From contig SVFE01000024.1 in the NCBI GenBank assembly GCA_015057055.1, forward strand, positions 1 to 37,302: 37,302 nucleotides of DNA. Direction: 5' to 3'. Shown piece after piece: positions 1 to 8,845 of this stretch (positions are counted from its first letter, which is position 1; every line of letters starts with the position of its first letter). The translations under genes were made by a program, and so were the position numbers. The notes under the pieces were generated by a model that worked only from the letters and a program-made list of their open reading frames with translations, ran no database searches and was not told the DNA's origin. This DNA comes from Lachnospiraceae bacterium (GTDB lineage: Bacteria > Bacillota > Clostridia > Lachnospirales > Lachnospiraceae).

Positions 1-1805
1 GGATTTTTTACACCGTTAATTTCATTGCTCACACGTTGTGTAAGGGTTAAATTGGACATAATCAACGAAGCATTGGCAATGGATTCCACACCGTATGCAC
101 CATAATCCGAATACCCTACCGCATGAGCAAACAACTCTCCATAGGGATAATGACGAATCTCTTCCCCCTGTGCATCAAGAATAGTTTCCGCCAGCACCTC
201 GCCTTCATTTCCGTATATCGTTCCACGCATGGTATTTGCCGCCAATATTTCCAAACGCTTACCGTTATAGGAATTACTTATGACTTCGTCTTTTTTCACA
301 AACATAAAATAAACAATATTAACAATCATCGCGATAAAAAAAGCCAGAAAAACAGCAATAATAATTCCTACAGCTGTTCTTTGGCGTTTCTTTTCCTGAA
401 ACGCTTTTTCAAGAAGAAGTTCTTCTTCCGACAATTCCGTAGTAAATTCTTCGCCGGCATTGTCCTCATCAGTATTTCCTTTAGCCGTTACCAAAACATC
501 CTTCTTTTCCGCTCCCTGAACCAAGGAGATTCCGACTAAAATCGCGAAAGTCAGGACCGTAGCCATACCGGAACTTCCTCCGTTACTAACCAGCGGCAAT
601 GTAACCCCGGTTAGGGGAATCAGGCCGGTCCCGCCACCTATGGTAAGCACAGTCTGTGCCCCAAGGGAAGATGCCAGGCCCACTGCAACGATTTTCCAAA
701 AAGAATCATTTAGTTTAAATGCTGTTTTTAAAACTTCTGCAATACAAATAAAATACGCACAGATAAGGAATATTGCAAAAATCGCTCCCAGTTCCTCTGC
801 AATTGCCGAAAAAATAAAGTCCTCTTCCACAAAAGGAATGGTATCCGGTCTTCCTTTGCCGATACCCATGCCCAGCCAGCCACCGGTACCGATACCAAAA
901 AGCGACTGGGTCAACTGATATCCTGTGTTATCCAAATCCGACCAAGGATCCAGCCACACCGCAATTCTGGTCTGCACATGCGAAAATAAACGGCCTGCAA
1001 TCAGAGCCGCAATACAACCGCCGCCAATTCCAAGCACATAATAGCGTTTTCTTCCCGTTGCAACATAAAGCATACCGATATACATTACATAAAAAATCAG
1101 TGCACTTCCCAAATCTTTGGAAACTACAAGAAGCAATACGTAAATTGCGGCTGCAAATGTCGCCGGGATAACCTTTCCAATGCGGGGTTTTTTATATAGT
1201 AAAGCGCCGATGAAAAAGGCAAAAATAATCTTAACAAATTCTGAGGGCTGAAATGTCATACCCAAAATTTCAAAGGATAATTTGGACCCGTATACCGTAT
1301 CTCCAAAGGCAAAAACAACATACAATGCCAAAATGCCGACGCTGCCGTAGAGCACGGAAAAATGTTTCCAAAATTTAATCTTTTTTATCCAAAATGGAAT
1401 TACAAAAAACAATACCAGCGAAACAATCAGTATATACAATTGTCTTTCTGCTTTCGACGGCACTAATCTGGTCAGAATAAGACAACCGATTGCCAACAGA
1501 AGACACATATGATTTACCAGAGCCTTGTTACAACGCGGATATAAAAAGAACGTAATCCGATTTACAACAAAAACAACGGCAATCTGCAGAAAATAATGAA
1601 ACAAGTGACTTAAATCTTCATTGATTACATAAAGACTGCTAAGGCCAAGTACCTGAATCAGCAAGATATAAATATACTGCCGTATATGTGCCCCGCTCCG
1701 TTTCTCCCAAAAGGGAAATAGAAGCATCGCAAAAGACTCCAGAACATAACATCCCAGAGAAGAAATCATTATATACTTTGCGATTTCCGTAAACAATAAA
1801 TTCAT
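1..1805 (-). CDS. SEDS glycosyltransferase (RodA/FtsW type) fused to a class B penicillin-binding protein, 3' end outside window
   Basis: The frame is open from the ATG at 1805 to the window edge, about 601 codons with no stop; I checked it codon by codon. Residues 1-428 are a many-helix membrane protein with SEDS landmarks: FQPSEF, DLGSAL at 231-236, and the DFIF motif with its conserved Asp at 329. A Glu/Lys-rich linker covers about 429-480 and a single transmembrane helix 481-503. The start of a penicillin-binding protein follows: RGTIYGNEGEVLAE near 527-540, YPYGELFAHAVGYSDYG, and GVESIANASL near 572-581. SEDS proteins polymerise glycan strands and class B PBPs cross-link them, normally as two separate proteins. 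I see no stop and no credible restart (no ATG with a ribosome site) in the linker. The start abuts the stop of the upstream U32 gene (TAAATG), so translation is probably coupled. The transpeptidase domain itself lies outside the window. Confidence 0.88.
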   Translation of the reverse strand, partial: MNLLFTEIAKYIMISSLGCYVLESFAMLLFPFWEKRSGAHIRQYIYILLIQVLGLSSLYVINEDLSHLFHYFLQIAVVFVVNRITFFLYPRCNKALVNHMCLLLAIGCLILTRLVPSKAERQLYILIVSLVLFFVIPFWIKKIKFWKHFSVLYGSVGILALYVVFAFGDTVYGSKLSFEILGMTFQPSEFVKIIFAFFIGALLYKKPRIGKVIPATFAAAIYVLLLVVSKDLGSALIFYVMYIGMLYVATGRKRYYVLGIGGGCIAALIAGRLFSHVQTRIAVWLDPWSDLDNTGYQLTQSLFGIGTGGWLGMGIGKGRPDTIPFVEEDFIFSAIAEELGAIFAIFLICAYFICIAEVLKTAFKLNDSFWKIVAVGLASSLGAQTVLTIGGGTGLIPLTGVTLPLVSNGGSSGMATVLTFAILVGISLVQGAEKKDVLVTAKGNTDEDNAGEEFTTELSEEELLLEKAFQEKKRQRTAVGIIIAVFLAFFIAMIVNIVYFMFVKKDEVISNSYNGKRLEILAANTMRGTIYGNEGEVLAETILDAQGEEIRHYPYGELFAHAVGYSDYGAYGVESIANASLIMSNLTLTQRVSNEINGVKN

Positions 1806-3947
1806 TTATTCTACCCCGCGGCGTAAATGGCCTTTGGTAACCTCCCCTTTACAGGAAAAAGAGGTTAAAATTTCTTTTGCTTCCGCTTCTGACTCCACCG
1901 AGAATTCCATTCGAAAAGCTGCAGCAATTTTTCTTAAACGTTCTGTATCCTGTAACAGCGACAAGGGAACACAATTATACATGGTATTTGTACACAATGT
2001 ATGGTCTAATTGTATCACAAACCGATGATTCATCTCATCTTTAATAATGGCAGTATTCTTACTTTTATTGCATTTTTCCGCGGTTTTGGCAATGCAATTG
2101 GCCGAATACATCACCGGAATATAACCATAAATAACCATCTCCCGCTGTTTCGAAAACCGGCTGCCTTGCAGTTCTTTTTCATTCCATTCATAGCTTACGG
2201 TATATCTGCCGGCATTTTTCAATACAAATTCCTCCGTAAATCGGTTAAACACATAAACACCGTTATCCGTTACAATTTGTTCGGCATCAAAATATTCCTT
2301 CGCAATACCGAGCGCATCTAAGGAGGCGCAATAAATTTTTTCCGGCCTAAGCCGTTGCTTTGCTACTTCCAGTTTTTTTATTATTCCCTCGCGATAGCAT
2401 TCCCGCACCACTTCCGGCATTCGGATAAAAATCGGAATCCCTTTATCCGCAGCCTTATCCGTCGCAAACCGTTCATAGCTCATTAGCGGTAAAATTATGC
2501 CACCGATACCTGACCCGGCTTGCGGATTCTGCATTATCTCATTAAAATTTGCAAAAACAGCGTTGTATTGCTCCGGCGTTTTCACACCGATAATAAGTTC
2601 CGGTGTTTTATTCAATGCAAAATCCGAAAAAGAATTCTTTGAAAAAACGGTTTCCCAATCCGCCCCAGGCATCTGTCTACGCTTTAAAAGCTTATCTTCC
2701 AAAGCCGTAAGGGCAGTTCTTCTGATTTCATTTAACACCGATACCGGCACAAAAGATTCTTCATCCGTATAGACATCGCAAACAGATACTTGAAACAAAG
2801 TGTTTCCCGTTTTTTGCATTTGTTTTAAAATATCTTCCGTCAAAAGCGCTTTTTTCTGCGCTGTTTCTGCATAAGCCCCTTCGATAAGCACTTCTTTGTC
2901 TTCACAGGAAACACAAACGCTAATGGGCGCACCGGCATAAACGGACACCGACATAACAATGTCTTTCTTCCTCTTTGTATCAATATATTGCTCCGTAATT
3001 TCCTGCTGCAGCTCCTCTGACATACTTTTATAAGAAGGACTTGTGACGGAAATCATATCTTTTCCGTTGTATTGGTTCCCGTATCCTTCCTGAATCTCAC
3101 TTCGAATATAAATATTCTTCAGCCGATCCAAATCTTCCGGTAAAATTTCACACTTTCCTTCCGCCATACGTTCCAGATATTTTCTATAAATAGCGGTAAC
3201 CCCGGCACTATAAGCGGGATTTTTCATCCTGCCTTCGATTTTTAATGAATCGACGCCGGCGTTCACAAGTCCGTCAAGAGCAGTCAAAAGACACATATCT
3301 TTCATGCTGAGAAAATAACCTTTTTTTCCATTTTCCGCCGTATATTCTTTTCTGCAAGGGCCTGCACATCGGCCGCGATTTCCGCTTCGTCCGCCTGCCA
3401 TACTGCTCAAAAGGCATTTTCCGGAATAGGAATAGCACATTGCCCCATGGATAAAACACTCCAATTCCAGCCCCGCTTTTTTTAAATTACGAATTTCCTC
3501 AATGGAAAGTTCTCTCCCGGGCACCACTCTACTTACGCCGTAGTTTTTTAAAAATTCAACACCATTCTTAGACAAAACAGCCATTTGTGTACTGGCATGA
3601 ATTTCCATTTCCGGATAAAACTGATGAAGCAAAGACAAAAGCCCTAAATCCTGCACAATTACGGCATCCAGCCCCGCTTCATAAAGAGGCTGCAGCATTT
3701 TTACAGCATCTTTAATTTCTCTGTCTTTCAAAAGGGTATTCAGCGCAAGATATACTTTCCGATTCCAAAAGTGGGCATAGGAAATGACCTGTACAATCTC
3801 TTCTGTTGTAAGATTTTTCGCATAAGCTCTTGCAGAAAATGAAGGCGCACCAAGATATACCGCGTCTGCACCGGCATTAATTGCACCAATTGCACTCTTT
3901 AATTCTCCGGCCGGAGCCAATAATTCCGGCATTTTCCTTTTGCTCAT
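1806..3947 (-). CDS. U32 family peptidase (RlhA/YegQ-like, long form)
   Basis: This 713-residue protein begins with the family signature MPELLAPAGELKSAIGAINA, followed by GADAVYLGAPSFSAR. The conserved cysteine cluster is present (FIHGAMC, YSGKC, GRC, AGPCRKEY). The long C-terminal half is typical of the clostridial form with a DUF3656-like part. E. coli RlhA, of the same superfamily, is needed for 5-hydroxycytidine in 23S rRNA, and others act as collagenase-like peptidases; which applies here cannot be told. The frame extends upstream to a GTG at 3980, but the ATG at 3947 sits behind GGAAAGGGAAGC and matches the family start, so I chose it. The gene lies between zapA and the SEDS-PBP gene, and its TAA directly precedes the SEDS-PBP ATG. 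Confidence 0.9.
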   Translation of the reverse strand: MSKRKMPELLAPAGELKSAIGAINAGADAVYLGAPSFSARAYAKNLTTEEIVQVISYAHFWNRKVYLALNTLLKDREIKDAVKMLQPLYEAGLDAVIVQDLGLLSLLHQFYPEMEIHASTQMAVLSKNGVEFLKNYGVSRVVPGRELSIEEIRNLKKAGLELECFIHGAMCYSYSGKCLLSSMAGGRSGNRGRCAGPCRKEYTAENGKKGYFLSMKDMCLLTALDGLVNAGVDSLKIEGRMKNPAYSAGVTAIYRKYLERMAEGKCEILPEDLDRLKNIYIRSEIQEGYGNQYNGKDMISVTSPSYKSMSEELQQEITEQYIDTKRKKDIVMSVSVYAGAPISVCVSCEDKEVLIEGAYAETAQKKALLTEDILKQMQKTGNTLFQVSVCDVYTDEESFVPVSVLNEIRRTALTALEDKLLKRRQMPGADWETVFSKNSFSDFALNKTPELIIGVKTPEQYNAVFANFNEIMQNPQAGSGIGGIILPLMSYERFATDKAADKGIPIFIRMPEVVRECYREGIIKKLEVAKQRLRPEKIYCASLDALGIAKEYFDAEQIVTDNGVYVFNRFTEEFVLKNAGRYTVSYEWNEKELQGSRFSKQREMVIYGYIPVMYSANCIAKTAEKCNKSKNTAIIKDEMNHRFVIQLDHTLCTNTMYNCVPLSLLQDTERLRKIAAAFRMEFSVESEAEAKEILTSFSCKGEVTKGHLRRGVE

Positions 3948-3995
3948 CCGCTTCCCTTTCCAGTACTTCACATGGAACACTTTTTCCTAAAATAT

Positions 3996-4023
3996 AAGGT
4001 TACCAGCACCCGCCGGTAACCTT
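3996..4023 (-). terminator. Stem-loop between zapA and the U32 gene
   Basis: A perfect 9-bp inverted repeat (AAGGTTACC / GGTAACCTT) with a 10-base loop lies just after zapA on the minus strand. It is followed by the A/T-rich TATATTTTAGG rather than a clean U run. It could be a weak terminator or attenuator that lowers expression of the downstream U32 and SEDS-PBP genes. Confidence 0.5.
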
Positions 4024-4048
4024 GAATAAAATTTCTTCTGTTTTGAGT

Positions 4049-4456
4049 CTATTTCTTTTTCTCTTTTAATTCCGTCTCAAGCTGCACAATCTTTTTTGCA
4101 TTTTCATGCAATTCTTCCTGTGCAAGTTTCAACTTTTCCTTGGTTGTCTCAATCAACATATCTTTGTTGATTACGTCATGCTTCATATCATAAAGTTCAT
4201 TTTGCTTCGTTGCCAATTCTTCTTCCAGCTCTTCCAGTTGCTTTTTCACTTTATAATAATCATCCGCAATATTAATCTCAATCAAACGATGCTGAATATC
4301 TTTGTTGGCATGACGAAAGGCAGCCATTTTATTATACTCTGCAATTTTATTATTAATATAGGATGCAACTTTCTGCAGATACTCCTCACTCTCGTAACCG
4401 CTTAACGTAAGAACCTTTCCGTCAATTACAACCTGTACATCTGTTTTTTCTGTCAT
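4049..4456 (-). CDS. zapA: Cell division protein ZapA
   Basis: This 135-residue protein has the ZapA N-terminal domain (VQVVIDGKVLTLSGYESEEY, then a helix with VASYINNKIAEY). A long heptad-rich coiled coil follows from about residue 60 (KKQLEELEEELATKQNEL) to a lysine-rich end. ZapA binds FtsZ polymers in the cytoplasm and promotes bundling at the Z-ring. The protein is somewhat longer than E. coli ZapA because of the extended coiled coil, as is common in Clostridia. It follows ruvB by 48 bases and has its own promoter-like sequence reaching into the end of ruvB. Its neighbours downstream include a cell-wall synthase, which fits a division role. Confidence 0.87.
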   Translation of the reverse strand: MTEKTDVQVVIDGKVLTLSGYESEEYLQKVASYINNKIAEYNKMAAFRHANKDIQHRLIEINIADDYYKVKKQLEELEEELATKQNELYDMKHDVINKDMLIETTKEKLKLAQEELHENAKKIVQLETELKEKKK

Positions 4457-4503
4457 AAAAAACCTTGCCTTTCCGCCTACTTTTCCCCTTTCGGCCTATG
4501 GTC

Positions 4504-4533
4504 ATTATACTTCATCCTCGGTAGTCTTTTCAA
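4504..4533 (-). promoter_or_regulatory. Candidate sigma-A promoter for zapA, inside the ruvB 3' end
   Basis: On the minus strand TTGAAA (4528-4533) and a perfect TATAAT (4504-4509) are separated by 18 bases. They overlap the last codons and stop of ruvB. This would allow zapA, the U32 gene and the SEDS-PBP gene to be transcribed independently of ruvAB. Confidence 0.5.
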
Positions 4534-5515
4534 GCCCTAAATGATGATAGGCGTGCATCGTCGCAACCCGGCCCCTCATGGTCCTGTTTATAAAACCGTT
4601 TTTTATCAGATACGGTTCATAAACATCCTCAATTGTACCGGAATCCTCCCCGATGGAAGCCGCCAACGTTTCCAGGCCCACCGGACCACCACCGTATTTT
4701 TCAATAATCGTAAGCAAAATATTACGGTCCATATGATCCAGACCGTATTTATCTACTTCCATCAAATCAAGAGCATAATCTGCAACTTTATCCGTAATAA
4801 CACCATCAAACTTTATCTCTGCAAAATCTCTTACACGCTTCAGCAAACGATTGGCCAATCTAGGGGTGCCACGGCTTCTTCTTGCCATTTCATATGCCCC
4901 TTCCTGTTCAATATTTACATTTAATTTGTGGGCAGAATTCACAATAATGGTCTTTAATTCTTCTTCACTGTAAAATTCCATCCGTTGAATCATTCCAAAT
5001 CGATCTCGCAGCGGTGCCGTTAATAAACCCGCCCTGGTGGTCGCACCGATAAGGGTAAACTTTGGCAAATCCAGACGGATGGACTTTGCGCCGGCACCTT
5101 TGCCAATCATAATATCAATGGCAAAATCTTCCATTGCCGGATACAATACCTCTTCCACCTGACGATTCAGACGATGTATTTCGTCAATAAACAAAATATC
5201 GCCCTCCTCCAAATTATTTAAAATGGCGGCCAACTCTCCCGGCTTTTCAATTGCCGGTCCGCTGGTAATCTTAATATTCACGCCCATTTCATTAGCTATA
5301 ATATTCGAAAGAGTGGTTTTTCCAAGGCCGGGAGGTCCATACAACAAAACATGATCCAAGGGCTCTCCCCTTTTCTTGGCCGCTTCTATAAATATCAACA
5401 AATTCTCCTTGATTTTCTGCTGTCCGATATAATCCTTCAAGAACTTCGGTCTTAAGGAATTTTCAATTGTTACATCTTCCTCGGTAAAGGAAGTTTCTAT
5501 CAATCGTTTTGCCAT
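4505..5515 (-). CDS. ruvB: Holliday junction branch migration ATPase RuvB
   Basis: This 336-residue AAA+ ATPase is full length for the family. It shows Walker A ([18 protein letters not shown]), Walker B ([12 protein letters not shown]), the sensor region [12 protein letters not shown] with the arginine-finger stretch APLRDRFG, and the C-terminal winged helix ([20 protein letters not shown]). Hexameric RuvB drives branch migration of Holliday junctions together with RuvA. The ATG at 5515 has AGGAG ahead of it. It lies 20 bases after ruvA, so the pair is co-transcribed. No ruvC is seen nearby, as expected for Firmicutes, which use RecU for junction resolution. Confidence 0.97.
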   Translation of the reverse strand: MAKRLIETSFTEEDVTIENSLRPKFLKDYIGQQKIKENLLIFIEAAKKRGEPLDHVLLYGPPGLGKTTLSNIIANEMGVNIKITSGPAIEKPGELAAILNNLEEGDILFIDEIHRLNRQVEEVLYPAMEDFAIDIMIGKGAGAKSIRLDLPKFTLIGATTRAGLLTAPLRDRFGMIQRMEFYSEEELKTIIVNSAHKLNVNIEQEGAYEMARRSRGTPRLANRLLKRVRDFAEIKFDGVITDKVADYALDLMEVDKYGLDHMDRNILLTIIEKYGGGPVGLETLAASIGEDSGTIEDVYEPYLIKNGFINRTMRGRVATMHAYHHLGLEKTTEDEV

Positions 5516-5535
5516 GGTATTCTCCTAAAACGAAT

Positions 5536-6138
5536 TTACAAGTATTTCAGTGATAATTTTAACAGTTTTTCCGAATCCGCAGTTTCTCCTGCCGTGCTTC
5601 TTGCTTTACTTACCGCACTTTTTGCTTCCCGCATGCCGTAGCCGAGTGCAACCAACGCCAGTACAGTTTCGTCCGCATCCGTATCATTTGCATCAACACT
5701 CTTTGCCAAAACAGGGCCGCCGGAAAACGCATCTTCCGCGTCCACTTTATCCTTTAAATCTATAATGACTCGTTCTGCCGTTTTCGCGCCGATACCGGGA
5801 GCCTTTGCAATTTTCTTGGAATCTCCGGATACAATTGCCAAAATAACATCCTGCACGGATAAAACCGACAAAATGGAAAGTCCGCCTTTGGGTCCGATCC
5901 CGCTGACACCAATCAGTTTTTTAAACAAATCCAATTCTTCGCGGCTGAGAAACCCAAACAAAAGCATGGCATCTTCCCGAACATTCGTATAGGTATACAC
6001 TTTTATTTCATCTCCAAGTGGCGGCAAAAAACCAAAGCGCCCCGGAGACATCAAAATGTTATAGCCGATTCCGCCGGCTTCCACCACAATTTTATCCGAA
6101 CCGATTTCTTCCAAGGTTCCTTTTATATATGCATACAT
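5536..6138 (-). CDS. ruvA: Holliday junction DNA helicase subunit RuvA
   Basis: This 200-residue protein begins MYAYIKGTLEEIGSDKIVVE, the OB-fold domain of RuvA. Two helix-hairpin-helix motifs follow (FKKLIGVSGIGPKGGLSIL and IAKAPGIGAKTAERVIIDL), then an acidic flexible linker and the C-terminal RuvB-binding domain (ETVLALVALGYGMREAKSAV). RuvA tetramers hold the four-way junction and load RuvB. The ATG is preceded by GGAG at a suitable distance. It is immediately upstream of ruvB and follows the Gx-family membrane protein gene. Confidence 0.96.
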   Translation of the reverse strand: MYAYIKGTLEEIGSDKIVVEAGGIGYNILMSPGRFGFLPPLGDEIKVYTYTNVREDAMLLFGFLSREELDLFKKLIGVSGIGPKGGLSILSVLSVQDVILAIVSGDSKKIAKAPGIGAKTAERVIIDLKDKVDAEDAFSGGPVLAKSVDANDTDADETVLALVALGYGMREAKSAVSKARSTAGETADSEKLLKLSLKYL

Positions 6139-6167
6139 TTTAAAACTCCATTCTGTTTTTAAATAGA

Positions 6168-6692
6168 TTAGAAATAAAATTTACGAATTCCCTTCTTTAT
6201 GCGGGGCAAAGTCATTTGAACGAGAAGTCCAATCAAAATCCCGGCTGCAAGTCCTGCAATCATTAAAAAGGGCAGATAATAAAACAATGCAGGGGAAGGA
6301 AGCACAATATAAGCCGCCGTAAACTGCCCGATATTATGCATTACTCCGCCACCGGCACTGACTCCAACCACAGAAAAACGTTCGCTTTTCTTTAAGAAAA
6401 ACATCAGTGGAATGCACAAACAAACACCGCAGAGGCTGTACAAAACCATGGAATAATTCGAAAATAAAGCACCAATGATAAGTACACGCAGAATACTCAG
6501 CGCATAAGCCCATTTTGCAGAATACAAATACAAAACAAGTACTATAATAAAATTTGCCAGTCCCAGCTTAATCCCCGGTATCCCAAACGAAAACGGAATG
6601 AGCATTTCCAAATACCCCATTAAAACGGCAAGGGCAAGAAGCAGGGAAAACTCAGCTGTTTTCTTAATATTTTTATTGGATAATGACATCAT
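6168..6692 (-). CDS. Gx transporter family membrane protein (heptaprenyl diphosphate synthase component I-like)
   Basis: This roughly 174-residue, highly hydrophobic protein has about five membrane segments. It matches the Gx transporter / Hpre_diP_synt_I family: FGIPGIKLGLANFIIVLVLYL, then RVLIIGALFSNYSMVLYSL and a glycine-rich SAGGGVMHNIGQFTAAY. Family members resemble ECF-type substrate-binding membrane components, but the substrate is unknown. The frame opens at 6710. The ATGs at 6692 and 6689 follow GGAGAAGATT, so I chose 6692. The start overlaps the end of the NusG domain II gene, and these two families are regularly adjacent in Clostridia, which supports both calls. Confidence 0.82.
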   Translation of the reverse strand: MMSLSNKNIKKTAEFSLLLALAVLMGYLEMLIPFSFGIPGIKLGLANFIIVLVLYLYSAKWAYALSILRVLIIGALFSNYSMVLYSLCGVCLCIPLMFFLKKSERFSVVGVSAGGGVMHNIGQFTAAYIVLPSPALFYYLPFLMIAGLAAGILIGLLVQMTLPRIKKGIRKFYF

Positions 6693-7041
6693 AATCTTCT
6701 CCATTTGCACTGCGAAGCGTTATTACAAGCCGATGCGGAATACATACAATACTTTCGCCGGCCGCGGAGATTGCTCCGGTTTTTACACACACTCCGGTAG
6801 GGCAATCCGCTTCCCTTACGCAAACCGTACCGTTTTCAATCACAATCAAATTGGTTCCGCCGCCGTAAGAAACCGGCAAAGTCACCTCCTCCGTTAGGGG
6901 AAGGGTAGCAAAAGTCCGGCCATCCAGCGAAATCTCGGCATACAGATTACCTTCGTCTTTTTTTCCGCATATCAGCATTATAAAAATTGCGGCAGCCAAA
7001 AATAAAACCACCGCAATTAAAATCCAATCAGCCTTTTTCAT
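6673..7041 (-). CDS. NusG domain II-containing membrane-anchored protein
   Basis: This 122-residue protein starts with an N-terminal membrane anchor (residues about 6-25, [20 protein letters not shown]). An extracytoplasmic domain follows with the NusG_II pattern: [20 protein letters not shown], then a Gly/Ala stretch and [13 protein letters not shown]. Four cysteines are present in the conserved block. The biochemical role of the family is unknown. It overlaps leuD by 14 bases at its start and the Gx gene by about 20 bases at its end, so all are probably translated from one message. Confidence 0.82.
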   Translation of the reverse strand: MKKADWILIAVVLFLAAAIFIMLICGKKDEGNLYAEISLDGRTFATLPLTEEVTLPVSYGGGTNLIVIENGTVCVREADCPTGVCVKTGAISAAGESIVCIPHRLVITLRSANGEDYDVIIQ

Positions 7042-7516
7042 TGATATAATTTATCAAACCTTCCGCAGCAATAATTTTCTGCATAAATTCAGGAAATGCC
7101 TGACCTTCAAAGCTCTTATTCAATGTTTTATCCACAATAATACCGGAATCAAAATCAATTTCCACTTCGTCTCCGGCCTGAATCTCTTTCGCCGCCTCCG
7201 GACATTCGATGATGGGAAGCCCGATATTAATTGCATTACGATAGAAAATTCTGGCAAAGGTATCCGCAATCACACAGCTTACGCCGGATGCTTTAATGGC
7301 AATGGGTGCATGTTCTCTGGAGGAACCGCAACCAAAATTCTTATTCGCAACAATAATGTCACCCTTTTTTACGTTTTTTACAAAGTCTGCATCAATATCT
7401 TCCATGCAGTGCTGTGCCAATTCTGCCGGGTCGGAAGAATTCAGGTATCTTGCAGGAATGATAACATCCGTATCTACATTATCTCCGTATTTAAAAACTG
7501 TTCCACATGCTTTCAT
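7028..7516 (-). CDS. leuD: 3-isopropylmalate dehydratase small subunit
   Basis: This 162-residue protein is the swivel domain of isopropylmalate isomerase, of the short archaeal/clostridial class. It shows [34 protein letters not shown] and [19 protein letters not shown]. With LeuC it converts 2-isopropylmalate to 3-isopropylmalate in leucine synthesis. An ATG at 7525 is in frame, but AGAAAGGATG overlaps it, so the ATG at 7516 is the better start. It directly follows leuC. Its 3' end overlaps the NusG domain II gene. Confidence 0.95.
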   Translation of the reverse strand: MKACGTVFKYGDNVDTDVIIPARYLNSSDPAELAQHCMEDIDADFVKNVKKGDIIVANKNFGCGSSREHAPIAIKASGVSCVIADTFARIFYRNAINIGLPIIECPEAAKEIQAGDEVEIDFDSGIIVDKTLNKSFEGQAFPEFMQKIIAAEGLINYINEKG

Positions 7517-7530
7517 AATTTTCATCCTTT

Positions 7531-8787
7531 CTACGCTTCCGGTCCGGAAATTTTACCGGTAATTGCACTTGCCGCCGCAACCGCAGGGCTGGCAAGATAA
7601 ATTTCACTGTTAACATGTCCCATACGGCCTACGAAGTTACGGTTTGTCGTAGAAACGCACTTCTCGCCTTCTGCCAAAATACCCATATACCCGCCAAGGC
7701 AAGGACCACAGGTAGGAGTACTTACAACAGCACCCGCTTCAATAAAGATTTTCAAGAGGCCCTCTTCCATCGCCTGGAGATAAATTTTTTGCGTTGCAGG
7801 AATAATGATACAACGCATTCCGGGCGCAACGTGCTTTCCTTCCAAAATCTTAGCGGCAATACGCATATCATCGATTCGACCGTTTGTACAGGAACCGATT
7901 ACAACCTGATCAATGGCAATATCACCCACTTCATCAATGGTTTTCGTATTTTCCGGCAAATGAGGGAATGCTACCGTAGGTTTCAATTTATCCAGTTCAA
8001 TGGTATAAACTTCATCGTAAACTGCGTCTTCATCCGCTTCATATACCTTGTATTCTCTGCTGGTGTGTTCCTTCAAATATGCAATTGTTTTATCGTCCAC
8101 CGGGAAAATACCATTCTTTCCGCCGGCTTCAATAGCCATATTGGCAATCGTAAATCGATCATCCATGGTAAGATGTGCAATACCGTCTCCGACAAATTCC
8201 ATGGATTTGTAGAGGGCCCCATCCACACCAATCATACCGATAATATGCAAAATAATATCTTTTCCGCTAATCCAGGGAGCAGGCTTTCCTGTCAAAACAA
8301 ATTTCAGTGCAGAAGGCACTTTAAACCATGCTTTACCCGTTGCCATACCGGCTGCCATATCCGTACTGCCGATACCGGTGGAAAATGCACCTACCGCACC
8401 GTATGTACATGTATGGGAATCTGCACCAATAATAACGTCACCAGGCACCGTAAGACCTTTTTCCGGCAAAAGTGCGTGTTCAATACCCATTTCACCCACT
8501 TCAAAATAGTTTGTAATTTCATTTTTTCTCGCAAACTGTCTTACACATTTGCAATGTTCTGCTGATTTAATATCCTTATTCGGAACAAAATGATCCGGTA
8601 CTAAGGCAATCTTGTCCTTATGGAAAACTCCTTCGGTTTTCATTTTTTCCATTTCCTTAATTGCAACCGGACTGGTTATATCATTACCCAGCACCAAATC
8701 CAAATCTGCTTCAATCAGCTGACCGGCTTTAACCTCTTTAAGTCCTGCATGTGCTGCAAGAATTTTTTGTGTCATTGTCATTCCCAT
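7531..8787 (-). CDS. leuC: 3-isopropylmalate dehydratase large subunit
   Basis: This 418-residue member of the aconitase superfamily belongs to the short LeuC class found in Archaea and Clostridia. It begins [15 protein letters not shown]. The 4Fe-4S ligand cysteines are visible in [25 protein letters not shown] and [11 protein letters not shown]. It forms isopropylmalate isomerase with LeuD, which follows after a few bases. The start has CGGAGG ahead. The leucine genes leuA and leuB are not in the window. Confidence 0.97.
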   Translation of the reverse strand: MGMTMTQKILAAHAGLKEVKAGQLIEADLDLVLGNDITSPVAIKEMEKMKTEGVFHKDKIALVPDHFVPNKDIKSAEHCKCVRQFARKNEITNYFEVGEMGIEHALLPEKGLTVPGDVIIGADSHTCTYGAVGAFSTGIGSTDMAAGMATGKAWFKVPSALKFVLTGKPAPWISGKDIILHIIGMIGVDGALYKSMEFVGDGIAHLTMDDRFTIANMAIEAGGKNGIFPVDDKTIAYLKEHTSREYKVYEADEDAVYDEVYTIELDKLKPTVAFPHLPENTKTIDEVGDIAIDQVVIGSCTNGRIDDMRIAAKILEGKHVAPGMRCIIIPATQKIYLQAMEEGLLKIFIEAGAVVSTPTCGPCLGGYMGILAEGEKCVSTTNRNFVGRMGHVNSEIYLASPAVAAASAITGKISGPEA

Positions 8788-8845
8788 GCTAACTATCCTC
8801 CGTTTTTTCTATCGCTTTCTATCATATCACACAAACACATAAAAA

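Noticed and set aside
123-918. Plus-strand open frames of 138 and 92 residues near the start
   Set aside because: They lie antisense within the SEDS-PBP coding frame, which has strong protein motifs. They show no family features.
7615-8565. Plus-strand frame of 316 residues
   Set aside because: Antisense shadow of leuC, with no ribosome site or recognisable motif.
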